From UBA6059 sp040219045 (lineage in GTDB: Bacteria > Bacteroidota > Bacteroidia > Cytophagales > Cyclobacteriaceae), in NCBI GenBank assembly GCA_965229505.1, contig OZ245881.1, forward strand, positions 1,116,001 to 1,180,000: DNA of 64,000 nucleotides, given 5' to 3'. Both the position numbers and the translations under genes were made by a program. Under the pieces are notes generated by a model. That model did not search any database. It was not told the origin of the DNA and worked only from the letters and a program-made list of their open reading frames with translations. Shown here in pieces: positions 15,500-24,420 of this stretch. The stretch's first letter is position 1. The number at the start of each line of letters is the position of its first letter.

Positions 15500-16372
15500 A
15501 TGAGCGTACTCGTCAATAAGAATTCCAAAGTAATTGTACAAGGTTTTACTGGTAGTGAGGGCACATTCCATGCCTCTCAGATGATAGAATATGGCACCAA
15601 CGTGGTTGGTGGTGTGACCCCTGGCAAGGGCGGTCAAAAGCACCTGGATAAGCCTGTATTCAATACCGTGGCTGATGCTGTGGAGAAAACTGGCGCTGAT
15701 GTCTCCATCATCTTTGTTCCTCCGGCATTCGCATCTGATGCGATCATGGAAGCTGCCGATGCGGGCATCAAGGTGATCATTACCATCACCGAAGGTATTC
15801 CTGTTAAGGACATGATTGCTGCTAAGCGGTATGTAAAAGCGCACAACGCTACACTGGTAGGCCCTAACTGCCCTGGAGTAATCACTCCGGATGGTGCCAA
15901 GGTGGGTATCATGCCGGGATTCGTCTTCAAGCATGGTAGAGTTGGAATCGTATCAAAGTCGGGTACATTGACTTACGAAGCTGCTGATCAGGTAGTAAAG
16001 GCAGGATTGGGCATTTCTACCGCAATCGGCATTGGTGGTGATCCCATCATTGGAACGTCCACAAAAGAGGCAGTACAGTTGCTTATGGAAGACCCTGAGA
16101 CTGACGGTATTGTTATGATCGGTGAGATTGGTGGTAACTATGAGGCAGAAGCCGCACGCTGGGTAAAAGAGAATGGCAATAAAAAGCCAGTGGTAGGATT
16201 TATCGCCGGACAAACCGCACCTCCCGGCAGAAGAATGGGGCATGCTGGAGCCATTATTGGTGGTAAAGACGATACAGCAGCCGCTAAAATGGCTATCATG
16301 GCTGAATGTGGCATTAACGTGGTGAGCTCACCTGCCGATATCGGAGCAACAATGAAGTCAGTATTAGCATAA
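15500..16372 (+). CDS. sucD: Succinate--CoA ligase (ADP-forming) subunit alpha
   Basis: 290 residues, the standard length, from ATG 15500. The longer frame to 15428 would include the promoter and is rejected. SucD with SucC converts succinyl-CoA to succinate with ATP formation in the TCA cycle. Visible signatures are the CoA-binding N-terminus (VIVQGFTGSEGTFHASQMIEYG), GGVTPGKGGQKH, PNCPGVITP, KSGTLTYEA and MGHAGAIIGG, whose His is phosphorylated. The gene has its own promoter and a strong terminator. sucC is not next to it, as is common in this phylum. Confidence 0.95.
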   Translation: MSVLVNKNSKVIVQGFTGSEGTFHASQMIEYGTNVVGGVTPGKGGQKHLDKPVFNTVADAVEKTGADVSIIFVPPAFASDAIMEAADAGIKVIITITEGIPVKDMIAAKRYVKAHNATLVGPNCPGVITPDGAKVGIMPGFVFKHGRVGIVSKSGTLTYEAADQVVKAGLGISTAIGIGGDPIIGTSTKEAVQLLMEDPETDGIVMIGEIGGNYEAEAARWVKENGNKKPVVGFIAGQTAPPGRRMGHAGAIIGGKDDTAAAKMAIMAECGINVVSSPADIGATMKSVLA

Positions 16373-16398
16373 TCCAAGTCCTGATATCAAAGAATCTA

Positions 16399-16421
16399 AT
16401 CCCGCTTTTGCGGGATTTTTT
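16399..16421 (+). terminator. Rho-independent terminator of sucD
   Basis: ATCCCGC TTTTG CGGGAT followed by a T6 run, 26 bp after the sucD stop. The GC-rich 6-7 bp stem and T-run are classical. Confidence 0.88.
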
Positions 16422-16483
16422 GTTGGTGACAACCAAAGATTGATAAGTAGGATTACCTTAGTCCTATATAACTGTTCGATACT

Positions 16484-16858
16484 ATGCCATCGTCTGATAT
16501 ACTTGCGAATAAACGCGTACTCATCGCGGAGGACAATAAGATTAATATCCTTGTTGCCCGTCGGCTATTGGAAAAATGGCAGATGGTGGTGGATGTAGCC
16601 GAAACAGGATTGCAAGCAGTGGAAATGTACGATGATCATGATCTCATACTCATGGACATACATATGCCCGAGATGGATGGTTACGCCGCGTGTGAAGAAT
16701 TGCGCAAAGCTGGCGTCACAGTTCCCATAGTGGCAATCACTGCCTCCACGCCCATCGATGAAAAGGACAAAGTAATGGCTCGAGGAATGGACGACTGTTT
16801 ATCTAAACCGTTCGTACCCGAGTTGCTTCAAGCAATGCTCATCTCACATCTTTCCTAG
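16484..16858 (+). CDS. Stand-alone response-regulator receiver protein
   Basis: 124 residues, a single CheY-like receiver domain without an output domain. The acidic pair is E16/D17 (LIAEDNKIN), the phospho-acceptor is D58 in LILMDIHMPEMDG, and the conserved Thr87 (AITAST) and Lys108 (LSKPF) are present. The IAEDNKIN start is closest to receiver domains at the ends of hybrid histidine kinases, so it may take part in a phosphorelay. No kinase is adjacent. Its stop lies 4 bp from the stop of the convergent permease gene. Confidence 0.9.
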   Translation: MPSSDILANKRVLIAEDNKINILVARRLLEKWQMVVDVAETGLQAVEMYDDHDLILMDIHMPEMDGYAACEELRKAGVTVPIVAITASTPIDEKDKVMARGMDDCLSKPFVPELLQAMLISHLS

Positions 16859-16862
16859 GCGA

Positions 16863-19331
16863 TCATTCGTCCTTGAGGACATTGACCGGATTGCTGGTTG
16901 CCGACTTGATCGACTGATACAATACTGCTAAGAAAGCTGTCAATATCCCGAGCCCTGCCGCAATCATGAAGATGTCCCAGGAAAAATCAGTGCGGTACTC
17001 AAAATCGGCCAACCATTCATTCCCTACAAACCAAGCCAGTGGTCCTGCGATCAGAATGGCATAAAATGCCAACTTGGTGAAATCTCGAGAAAGCATCATC
17101 ACTAGCTGCGCTACATTTGCTCCCAGCACCTTGCGGATACCGATTTCCTTCGCCCGCTTTTCAGCGGTGAATGAGGCTAAGCCAAACAACCCTAAACCCG
17201 CGATCATGATCGCTAGGATGGTGAAAAAGTTGAGTAGCTGTCCAAGGCGCTTCTCAGATTCAAAACTGGCGAAAAAAGCCTCATCGGTAAACCGATAGCG
17301 GAACGGCAATGAAGTATCTGCCTGCTCCCATTTTTCTTCAACCTCTTCGAGCAAACTTGTGAGCTGCTGACCATTGACAGATGACTCCAGTCTTATAGAG
17401 ATATAATTGACATCACGCGTATAAATCCGAGCACCATAGGTAAAGATCACAAGCGGCTCTATAGGCGAGTTAAGAGAAGAAAAATGGAAGTCTTTCATCA
17501 CACCTACCACATTAAACCTTGTCTCGCTTGGCGTATACACCACCTTCTTGTTGAGCAGGTCACCTGATGCATCCCATCCCAGGGCTTCAGCAGCCTTTTC
17601 ATTGATAATGACATTTTCTGTTTCAGCGCCATAGTCCTTTCCAAAAAACCTTCCTTGTATCAATTCCACGCCAAGAGCATCCAGATAGTCCTCATCACCA
17701 ACGATGTAAGACAAGGGTATTTCACCTATCTCCGTATCATGACTGGTAAAATGATCGCTATTCCAGACGGCAGGTGGAGCACTATCTGATCTTGAGGCCG
17801 ATTTCACTACCGGAATGGTCCTCAGCTCTTCTAGAAAAGATCCCTGCTTTTGCCCCAGCCTCTGTGTCTGTGATATGACGATGAGGTTATTCTCATCAAA
17901 ACCCAGGCTCTTACTCTGGAGAAAATTTAATTGTCGGTAGACAAGAATACTCAGGATGACCAGGCCTATCGAAATAGCAAACTGTGAGATGACGAGTACG
18001 TTTTTGACCTGCAGGCCACTACGGGTTGTCTCAAGTTTGCCTTTCAATGCCTTGACCGGTCCAATCTTCGATATCATCCAGGAGGGGTAGATGCCGCTCA
18101 GCACACCAGTAGTTAGGGCCATACCAGAGAGCACGACGATCAAATAGGGCTTGTCCAGTATAGAGAGCGAAAGATCGTTTTCGAAAGTATAATTGAAGTA
18201 GGGTAGACTTATTTCTGCCAGGCCAATAGCGAGTAGTACCCCCATAGTGGAGAGAATCAACGATTCCATCAAAAACTGGATCATGAGCGTCTGCTTGTTG
18301 GCTCCCAGGGATTTCCTCACTCCCACTTCTCTTAGCCTTCCTGCGTATCTGGCAGTGGCCATGTTGGTGTAATTAACGCATGCAAGTGTTAGTATCAAGA
18401 TGCCTACTACCGCGAAGAGATAGACGTACTGAATATCACCCACCGGGCCGAGTCGATTCGGTGAGAAGGCAGACTTTAGCCAAATGTCTCGTATCGGCAT
18501 CATGAAAAGGTTCCAATCCTTACCGCTTGCCGTGTATTCCTCAAATGTCTGACCGTATACACCCATCAATGAGGCTTCCGCTTCAAATGAGGGGAGCTCA
18601 AAAAGGCGTTGCTCAACCTGCTGTACATTGGCATCAGGGAGGAGCTTGACATAGGTGACAAAGCCTGACCAAATCCAGCTCCATTGCATTCGGCTGATAT
18701 TCTCGTATGAGTTAGTGCTCGTGATGATCTCAGCCCTGAAGTGCATATTGGACGGCAGGTCCTTCATTACACCCGTCACCTTGTAGGTCTGCGTGACTTC
18801 ACCGTTGGTAATCTCCAGCATTCTCCCCAGTCCGTCGCTGGAATCAAAATACTTATTTGCGATAGATTCACTTATCACCACACTGTTGGGCAGCTGTAAG
18901 GCGCTGGCGCGATTTCCCGATAGGAAATCAAACTGGAAAATATCGAAGAAGCTACTATCGGCCGCCAATAGATACATCTCCTCAAAAGACATCTTCTGCC
19001 CGGATTTGTCGACTGACACCAGGGAGGTGTTTGGCGTCATCACATGTGTGACCGCTTCTATCCCAGGTACGTTGGCACGAATGGCAGGTGCAACCGCAGG
19101 GCCCGTCGACCCAAACCGCTCATATGCATCCCCCCAGATGAATGTCTGATCAACACGATAAAGTCGATCCGCATCCTCGTGAAATGTATCATAGGAAAGC
19201 TCTTTTTCAATGTAAAGCCACAACAGCAGAAAGACGCCCAGGGCAGTCCCGAGCCCCGCAATATTGAGAATAGAATAAAATCGCTGCTTCTTAAGATTGC
19301 GAATGCTTACCAGAAAGAGATTTCGGATCAT
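16863..19331 (-). CDS. MacB/FtsX-type ABC transporter permease (orphan)
   Basis: 822 residues from the Met at 19329-19331, chosen because IRNLFLVSIRNLKKQRFY is the standard start of this family; a Met 10 codons upstream is less likely. Layout is TM1 (about 22-42), a long extracytoplasmic MacB-PCD domain, three FtsX transmembrane helices (TNMATARYAGRLREVGVRKSLG marks the first FtsX block), a second TM/PCD/FtsX set and a final NPVNVLKDE. EIGIRKVLGA in the last block is the FtsX signature. No ATPase gene is nearby. These eight-TM permeases are common in Bacteroidota and probably share an ATPase encoded elsewhere (inference). Cargo is unknown. Confidence 0.88.
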   Translation of the reverse strand: MIRNLFLVSIRNLKKQRFYSILNIAGLGTALGVFLLLWLYIEKELSYDTFHEDADRLYRVDQTFIWGDAYERFGSTGPAVAPAIRANVPGIEAVTHVMTPNTSLVSVDKSGQKMSFEEMYLLAADSSFFDIFQFDFLSGNRASALQLPNSVVISESIANKYFDSSDGLGRMLEITNGEVTQTYKVTGVMKDLPSNMHFRAEIITSTNSYENISRMQWSWIWSGFVTYVKLLPDANVQQVEQRLFELPSFEAEASLMGVYGQTFEEYTASGKDWNLFMMPIRDIWLKSAFSPNRLGPVGDIQYVYLFAVVGILILTLACVNYTNMATARYAGRLREVGVRKSLGANKQTLMIQFLMESLILSTMGVLLAIGLAEISLPYFNYTFENDLSLSILDKPYLIVVLSGMALTTGVLSGIYPSWMISKIGPVKALKGKLETTRSGLQVKNVLVISQFAISIGLVILSILVYRQLNFLQSKSLGFDENNLIVISQTQRLGQKQGSFLEELRTIPVVKSASRSDSAPPAVWNSDHFTSHDTEIGEIPLSYIVGDEDYLDALGVELIQGRFFGKDYGAETENVIINEKAAEALGWDASGDLLNKKVVYTPSETRFNVVGVMKDFHFSSLNSPIEPLVIFTYGARIYTRDVNYISIRLESSVNGQQLTSLLEEVEEKWEQADTSLPFRYRFTDEAFFASFESEKRLGQLLNFFTILAIMIAGLGLFGLASFTAEKRAKEIGIRKVLGANVAQLVMMLSRDFTKLAFYAILIAGPLAWFVGNEWLADFEYRTDFSWDIFMIAAGLGILTAFLAVLYQSIKSATSNPVNVLKDE

Positions 19332-19542
19332 GATAGTGAATTTACGGACTTCCCAAGTCAATTAGCATACCAGCAATTTTTACTCTGATAATCAGTCACT
19401 TACGCAATTAGTCGTCATTTGAATTGTTCGACTGACACCAGCACCGTCCGAAATCAGACAGTTTTGACTAAAACCCTGGCAAATGAAACTGTCGTAAGAA
19501 TCAAACCATTAAGAATTTGAGCTTTTGCTCTTTTACAAACAT

Positions 19543-19550
19543 TACCTTTG
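19543..19550 (+). promoter_or_regulatory. Candidate -7 element for the FkbM methyltransferase gene
   Basis: TACCTTTG matches TAnnTTTG and ends 11 bases before ATG 19562. TTTG motifs lie 15 and 23 bp upstream, neither at the ideal 19 bp, so only the -7 part is convincing. Its position argues against the upstream in-frame start at 19517. Confidence 0.4.
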
Positions 19551-19561
19551 TTTCAACCATC

Positions 19562-20395
19562 ATGCCCAATAGCCAAATAACTTATTTAAAAAAGGCGTTT
19601 ACTTATGTCGTCAATAGGTACGTGCTGTCCAAGCCATTCTTGATTGGTATAAGCGAAGAATATGGCATTAAGCTTAAGTTCCGGACTCAGGACGGTGGAG
19701 GACGAGCTATTTACAAAAAGGGTGTCTATGAGGCTGAAATATCTGAATTGCTAATAAGAAACCTGGTACTCTCAGCGGGTGATGTGATTCTTGACGTAGG
19801 GGCTAATATCGGTTGGTATTCGTTGCTTATCTCTCGATTTGAAAACCCAGACATCTCCATTCATTCATTTGAGCCCGATCCTGATAATTACGCATGCCTG
19901 GTACATAACCTTGAGTTAAACAAAGCACACAATGTGCACGCGCATGTAATGGGTGTCTCTGACGTGACCGGCACCAAGACCTTGTTTCTATATAAGAAAA
20001 GTAATACCGGCCGACATTCTATGCTCGAAATCAATTCAGGTGATAGCATAGATGTACAGACCGTAAGTTTAGATGATTTCTTAGTTGATCAGAGCATTAA
20101 ACCCGGCTCTGTCAAATTCCTTAAAATTGACATAGAAGGATTTGAATACTTCGCTTTTCAAGGAGGGCGTTCTCTACTGGCCAAAGTGCCCTATGTTATT
20201 GCGGAGTTCTCCCCGGGATATATGAGGAAAGGTGGAGTAGAGCCAGCCAAACTCCTAAACCTTCTACGGTCACATGACTATAGACCCTACAGCATTGATA
20301 TAGACGTCACACCAATAGCGGATGAGACCTTATTAGACAGAGAGAATAATATCAATTTGCTGTGGGTAAAGAATGGAGCCCCTATCTGGAAATAA
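19562..20395 (+). CDS. FkbM-family methyltransferase
   Basis: 277 residues from ATG 19562. The S-adenosylmethionine-binding motif is VILDVGANIGWYSLLIS, followed by HSFEPDPDNYACLVHNLELN, then VKFLKIDIEGFEYFAFQGG, the FkbM signature. FkbM-type enzymes O-methylate hydroxyl groups on sugars and polyketides; in bacteria many decorate surface glycans. The neighbouring, convergent glycosyltransferase family 25 gene ends only 2 bp away and supports a surface-glycan role (inference). The N-terminus lacks a signal peptide, so it acts in the cytoplasm. Confidence 0.88.
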   Translation: MPNSQITYLKKAFTYVVNRYVLSKPFLIGISEEYGIKLKFRTQDGGGRAIYKKGVYEAEISELLIRNLVLSAGDVILDVGANIGWYSLLISRFENPDISIHSFEPDPDNYACLVHNLELNKAHNVHAHVMGVSDVTGTKTLFLYKKSNTGRHSMLEINSGDSIDVQTVSLDDFLVDQSIKPGSVKFLKIDIEGFEYFAFQGGRSLLAKVPYVIAEFSPGYMRKGGVEPAKLLNLLRSHDYRPYSIDIDVTPIADETLLDRENNINLLWVKNGAPIWK

Positions 20396-20397
20396 CG

Positions 20398-21171
20398 CTA
20401 GTTTCCTGTTTCAGAACTGAAGGCGCCAATTCCATTTTGTGATCTATGAGCAAATATCTTTTTAGCAGCGATATAAGCCTTCAGGTAGCGATTGGTGGCC
20501 AGATGAGAGAATAAATTATCAGCATTGAGTTTAATGGGTCTATTGTAGGCAAGCAGCTTTTTGCACCCTCCCAGCGAGACGGCATAAGCATAGGCACCCT
20601 CGTGATTACCTGATTCGAGTACTTCCGCACCAATGGGCTTGGGATAGGTGTTGAGAATTCTACGAACAGACCATTTATGAAATCCAACAATACTCAATAG
20701 CACATATCCAAACTGCTTGGCCCAAGCCAATTTTGGTCTTTTTTCGTTCTTCCAGTACCCTAAATAGGCCAATTCCCACTTCTTGGGCAGATGTTCTAAA
20801 AAAACCGCCAATTGAGAAAGGTGAGCTTCAACTATATCAATATCATCTTCGAGCACCAAGACTCTCTCGAACCCATTCTCAACTGCATTTTGATATACCT
20901 GAAGATGACTCAGGGCACAGGCGATTTCGCCTGGGCGAAGTGGTTTTTTGAACCTCGAAAGTCTTAAATGCTCTTTCTCGTCATAGAGCGTTTCAAAGTC
21001 CTTAACATCTAGTTCATGTTTATCCGTACCATTGATAAACTCAAAATCCAGACCTTCAAGAAGAACGTTCATATGCGCCTGCCTATCCTTCAGTCTTGGA
21101 ATTGTTACGACATAGACCTTATCAAAATACTCGTTGATCTGATGGAAAAATTTAAGACGATTTTCGACCAT
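20398..21171 (-). CDS. Glycosyltransferase family 25 (LPS biosynthesis-type)
   Basis: 257 residues. The start FDKVYVVTIPRLKDRQAHMN, then RPGEIACALSHLQVYQNAVENG and VLVLEDDIDI, are the ordered hallmarks of family 25: an N-terminal nucleotide-sugar region, the GEIGCxLSH motif and the EDD metal site. These enzymes add galactose or related sugars to lipooligosaccharide or proteins. It has no membrane segment or signal peptide, so it is cytoplasmic or peripheral. It converges with the FkbM gene. Confidence 0.88.
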   Translation of the reverse strand: MVENRLKFFHQINEYFDKVYVVTIPRLKDRQAHMNVLLEGLDFEFINGTDKHELDVKDFETLYDEKEHLRLSRFKKPLRPGEIACALSHLQVYQNAVENGFERVLVLEDDIDIVEAHLSQLAVFLEHLPKKWELAYLGYWKNEKRPKLAWAKQFGYVLLSIVGFHKWSVRRILNTYPKPIGAEVLESGNHEGAYAYAVSLGGCKKLLAYNRPIKLNADNLFSHLATNRYLKAYIAAKKIFAHRSQNGIGAFSSETGN

Positions 21172-21268
21172 TCAATGGGCTTAACTAGCGAATCGCAAAG
21201 ATGTGATTTATCAAAGAGTTATAAAGGGAAATGACAAGGATTTAGTCCTGGTACACAAACGTCAACCC

Positions 21269-21673
21269 TCAGAGGTCTACTTTCTCATAATACACCAGGT
21301 ACCAGCGCCCTTTAATCCGCTCAAACCTTCTTTCGACGAAGAAGCCGGCATCTCTTAATTGAACCTTGTCAATGAACTCGTCCTCTTTTCTGATAATCTC
21401 CGTGTCATAATTAGACTCGGTAATCTCCGTCACCTTGCCCCGATGCATCTCCCAGCTGGATCTATCCCACTCACGAGTACCCCGATCATCAGTGAGGTTG
21501 CCTTCCAGTGGAAAAGCAAGCCGATCCAACTGAAAGTCCTCCTCCTCATGAAAACGATCATAAAAGGCATCAAAGTCTTCATCAACAGGCGCTATAGTAA
21601 TCTTCTTTTGACATGCTGTGAATAACAGTGTTGCCATCGCTAAGTAGAGAGTGTGTTTGAAATATCGATTCAT
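21269..21673 (-). CDS. Small lipoprotein, possibly DUF4348-like
   Basis: 134 residues. The N-terminus NRYFKHTLYLAMATLLFTAC contains a lipobox (LFTA|C), so the mature protein is a lipoprotein. The rest (FDAFYDRFHEEEDFQLDRLAFPLEG ...) resembles the DUF4348 group of Bacteroidota lipoproteins, but this is from memory of the pattern and not a search. Function is unknown. It is isolated from its neighbours by about 100-200 bp on either side. Confidence 0.7.
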   Translation of the reverse strand: MNRYFKHTLYLAMATLLFTACQKKITIAPVDEDFDAFYDRFHEEEDFQLDRLAFPLEGNLTDDRGTREWDRSSWEMHRGKVTEITESNYDTEIIRKEDEFIDKVQLRDAGFFVERRFERIKGRWYLVYYEKVDL

Positions 21674-21814
21674 TTGCTAAAAACGTCTGTGATAAATGAC
21701 CTGATATAAAGCTACTGAAAAATGTCACTTGAGGTGCTCAAATGATGATGACCAACACTTTTTATTAACCAAACAGCACGACCGGTCAAGCCAATTAAGT
21801 TACTCATGCCTAAA

Positions 21815-21840
21815 CAAAAAATCCCGGCGCATGCCGGGAT
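21815..21840 (-). terminator. Rho-independent terminator of lpdA
   Basis: ATCCCGGC GCAT GCCGGGAT forms a stem with a 4-base loop; on the minus strand it is followed by a T6 run (TTTTTTG). It lies about 35 bp past the lpdA stop. Confidence 0.88.
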
Positions 21841-21875
21841 TCATTCTCAATTCTCAATAATACAATTTTCAATTC

Positions 21876-23270
21876 TTATAAGTGGATCACCTCGTCGTAA
21901 GCAGCCGCAGCAGCTTCCATCACTGCCTCTGACATAGTCGGGTGTGGATGCACAGTCTTCACGATATCCATTCCGGTAGTTTCCAGCTTCCTCGCAGCTA
22001 CCGCTTCGGCGATCATTTCGGTTACGTTCGCACCAATCATATGGCAACCTAACCACTCTCCGTACTTCGCGTCAAAGATCACCTTCACAAAGCCATCCGA
22101 ATGACCTGAAGCCTTTGCCTTACCAGAAGCCGAAAACGGGAACTTACCCACTTTGATGTCATATCCGGCCTCTTTAGCGGCCTTCTCCGTGTATCCTACA
22201 GAAGCCACCTCAGGGAAGCAGTAGGTACAGCCGGGGATGTTGTTGTAGTTTAATGGCTCGGGGTGATGACCTGCGATCTTCTCCACGCAGATGATACCTT
22301 CAGCAGACGCGACGTGCGCCAACGCCGGGCCATGCACGATATCTCCTATGGCATAGATTCCATTAATATTCGTTTTGTAATAATCATCCACGAGTACTTT
22401 GCCGCGATCAGTAGCTACACCGATATCTTCCAGTCCGATACCTTCCAGGTTAGTGCTGACACCTACAGCTGACAACACTACATCACATTCGAGTGTCTCT
22501 TCACCTTTTTTGGTTTTCACGGATACTTTGCAGCCCTTACCAGAAGTATCCACATTGGTCACCTCCGACTCCAGCATGATATTGATGCCGCTCTTTTTGA
22601 AAGTTCTCGCTAGCTGCTTAGACACTTCCTCATCCTCAACAGGCACGATGTTGGGCATAAATTCCACGATAGTGACCTCCGTGCCAATGCTGTGATAGAA
22701 ATAAGCAAACTCTACTCCTATAGCACCTGAACCAACGACGACCATCTTCTTAGGCTGCTTCTCCATGACCATCGCTTTGCGGTAGCCAATGATTTTCTCA
22801 TTGTCTATTGGCAGATTAGGGAGCTCTCTGGACCTTCCTCCTGTAGCCAGAATGATGTTGTCCGCCTCGTACTGCTCTTTCTTGCCATCTTCAGTGGTCA
22901 CTTCTACTCGCTTGGGAGAGACCAGCTTTCCAAAGCCATTGATGGTGTCTATCTTGTTTTTCTTAAAAAGGAACTGAATGCCCTTACTCATGCCGTCAGC
23001 AACGCTACGACTCCTCTTGATCATACCATCAAAATCAACCTTGGCATCTTTCACTGAAATCCCGTAATCCGAGGAGTGATTGATGTAGTCAAATACCTGC
23101 GCACTCTTGAGTAGTGCCTTCGTCGGGATACAGCCCCAGTTGAGACAGATACCCCCAAGAGATTCCTTTTCTACTACGCCTACTTTCTTACCTAGCTGAG
23201 CCGCTCTGATCGCTGCTACATATCCGCCAGGACCGCTACCGATCACTAATATGTCGTATTTTGATGCCAT
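21876..23270 (-). CDS. lpdA: Dihydrolipoyl dehydrogenase (E3)
   Basis: 464 residues, standard length. E3 re-oxidises dihydrolipoyl groups of the pyruvate, 2-oxoglutarate and branched-chain dehydrogenase complexes using FAD and NAD. FAD motif GSGPGGYVAAIRAAQLG (11-27), redox-active disulfide Cys42/Cys47 in GGICLNWGCIPTK, the NAD-binding VVGSGAIGVEFA, the second FAD motif GIYAIGDIV and the C-terminal HPHPTMSE with the catalytic His-Glu pair are all intact. The other complex genes are not nearby. A TAAATTTG -7 element lies upstream. Confidence 0.95.
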   Translation of the reverse strand: MASKYDILVIGSGPGGYVAAIRAAQLGKKVGVVEKESLGGICLNWGCIPTKALLKSAQVFDYINHSSDYGISVKDAKVDFDGMIKRSRSVADGMSKGIQFLFKKNKIDTINGFGKLVSPKRVEVTTEDGKKEQYEADNIILATGGRSRELPNLPIDNEKIIGYRKAMVMEKQPKKMVVVGSGAIGVEFAYFYHSIGTEVTIVEFMPNIVPVEDEEVSKQLARTFKKSGINIMLESEVTNVDTSGKGCKVSVKTKKGEETLECDVVLSAVGVSTNLEGIGLEDIGVATDRGKVLVDDYYKTNINGIYAIGDIVHGPALAHVASAEGIICVEKIAGHHPEPLNYNNIPGCTYCFPEVASVGYTEKAAKEAGYDIKVGKFPFSASGKAKASGHSDGFVKVIFDAKYGEWLGCHMIGANVTEMIAEAVAARKLETTGMDIVKTVHPHPTMSEAVMEAAAAAYDEVIHL

Positions 23271-23301
23271 AAGTCGTTCTTGATTTTGCTTCGAATGAGC
23301 G

Positions 23302-23309
23302 CAAATTTA
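23302..23309 (-). promoter_or_regulatory. Candidate -7 element of the lpdA promoter
   Basis: TAAATTTG on the minus strand matches TAnnTTTG and ends 31 bases before the lpdA start. The -33 position has only a T-run, so confidence is moderate. Confidence 0.45.
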
Positions 23310-23470
23310 TATTGTTTGGGGCTAGAAAAAAACTCATTGTCCAGTAGCTGCGGCTTTACCTACCGGAATCTCTGAGCGGCCGTCACCCTGCATGTTGAGC
23401 GGTTGATTACCGATTTAAACCCATCCTTATTCACCATTTTTTAGGCTAAGTTTACGGCTGTAAAACACTT

Positions 23471-23582
23471 TACTTTGTTGAGCTATATTCATTGTCACAT
23501 TGAGCTTGTCGAAATGTCAAATTGATAGGTTTCGACAAGCTCAACCTGACATATTCGGACTGTAAAAACCTACAACAAAGTA
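23471..23582. repeat. Nested inverted repeat in the lpdA-fabG intergenic region
   Basis: Outer arms TACTTTGTTG (23471-23480) and its exact complement (23573-23582) enclose inner 22-bp arms (23493-23514 and 23530-23551, two mismatches) with core TTGAGCTTGTCGAAA. This core is a familiar dispersed intergenic repeat of Bacteroidota genomes. A related degenerate copy lies at 44977-44998. The repeat sits in a 336-bp gene-free stretch whose other part (23310-23470) shows nothing else apart from the lpdA upstream region. It ends 24 bp before the fabG start, so it may form a hairpin in the fabG leader. Confidence 0.65.
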
Positions 23583-23606
23583 GAATAACTATAAAACTAG
23601 AACATA

Positions 23607-24353
23607 ATGGGATTACTTTCTGGTAAGAACGCCCTGATCACAGGGGCCTCAAAAGGTATAGGTCGTGCTATTGCCATTCGCTTTGCGGAGGAGGGTGCTA
23701 ACGTTGCATTTACGTATCTCTCAAGCGTCGAAAAGGGCGAGGCGCTCGAAAAAGAATTGGCTGCCAAAGGTGTCAAAGCCAAGGGGTTCAGATCTGATGC
23801 GTCAGATTTTGCAGCGGCAGACCAGCTCATCAACGATACTGTTGCTGAATTGGGGAGCCTCGATATATTAGTCAACAATGCAGGAATCACCCAGGACAAC
23901 CTCCTCATGCGTATGACAGAGGAGATGTGGGACAATGTGATCAATGTTAATCTTAAGTCTTGTTTCAACACGGTCAAAGCCGTGACCAGAACGATGATGA
24001 AGCAAAAGGCAGGATCAATTATCAATATCACCTCTGTAGTAGGGGTAAAAGGTAACGCCGGACAGGCCAACTATGCCGCGTCTAAAGCAGGCATGATTGG
24101 CTTTACCAAGTCTGTGGCCCTGGAGTTAGGTTCGAGAAATATTCGCTCCAATGCTGTAGCACCGGGCTTTATAGAAACCGAGATGACTGCTGCCCTCGAC
24201 GAGAAAGTAGTACAGTCCTGGAGAGATGGCATTCCATTGAAGCGAGGTGGTGATCCCACGGATGTAGCCAACTTATGCGTCTTCCTCGGCTCTGACATGT
24301 CCACCTACATCACTGGTCAAGTGATGAATGTAGACGGTGGCATGCTCACCTGA
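23607..24353 (+). CDS. fabG: 3-oxoacyl-[acyl-carrier-protein] reductase
   Basis: 248 residues, an SDR enzyme of FabG length. It reduces 3-oxoacyl-ACP to 3-hydroxyacyl-ACP with NADPH in fatty acid synthesis. The cofactor motif is TGASKGIGRAIA. NNAGITQDNLLMRMTEEMWD is specific to the FabG clade, the catalytic Ser/Tyr/Lys lie in NITSVVGVKGNAGQANYAASKAG, and the C-terminus YITGQVMNVDGGM is typical. It is not next to other fab genes. The only upstream feature is the nested repeat at 23471-23582. Confidence 0.92.
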   Translation: MGLLSGKNALITGASKGIGRAIAIRFAEEGANVAFTYLSSVEKGEALEKELAAKGVKAKGFRSDASDFAAADQLINDTVAELGSLDILVNNAGITQDNLLMRMTEEMWDNVINVNLKSCFNTVKAVTRTMMKQKAGSIINITSVVGVKGNAGQANYAASKAGMIGFTKSVALELGSRNIRSNAVAPGFIETEMTAALDEKVVQSWRDGIPLKRGGDPTDVANLCVFLGSDMSTYITGQVMNVDGGMLT

Positions 24354-24420
24354 TATCAATTAATCGCATCCACTCAAATAGAATTCCCAACCCCAACGTG
24401 ACTTCCTCCGTGCTTTGACT

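Noticed and set aside
16421..16440. Second REP-like copy at TTGTTGGTGACAACC
   Set aside because: Only GTTGGTGACAAC is shared with the 5551 palindrome; the second arm is missing, so it is probably chance.
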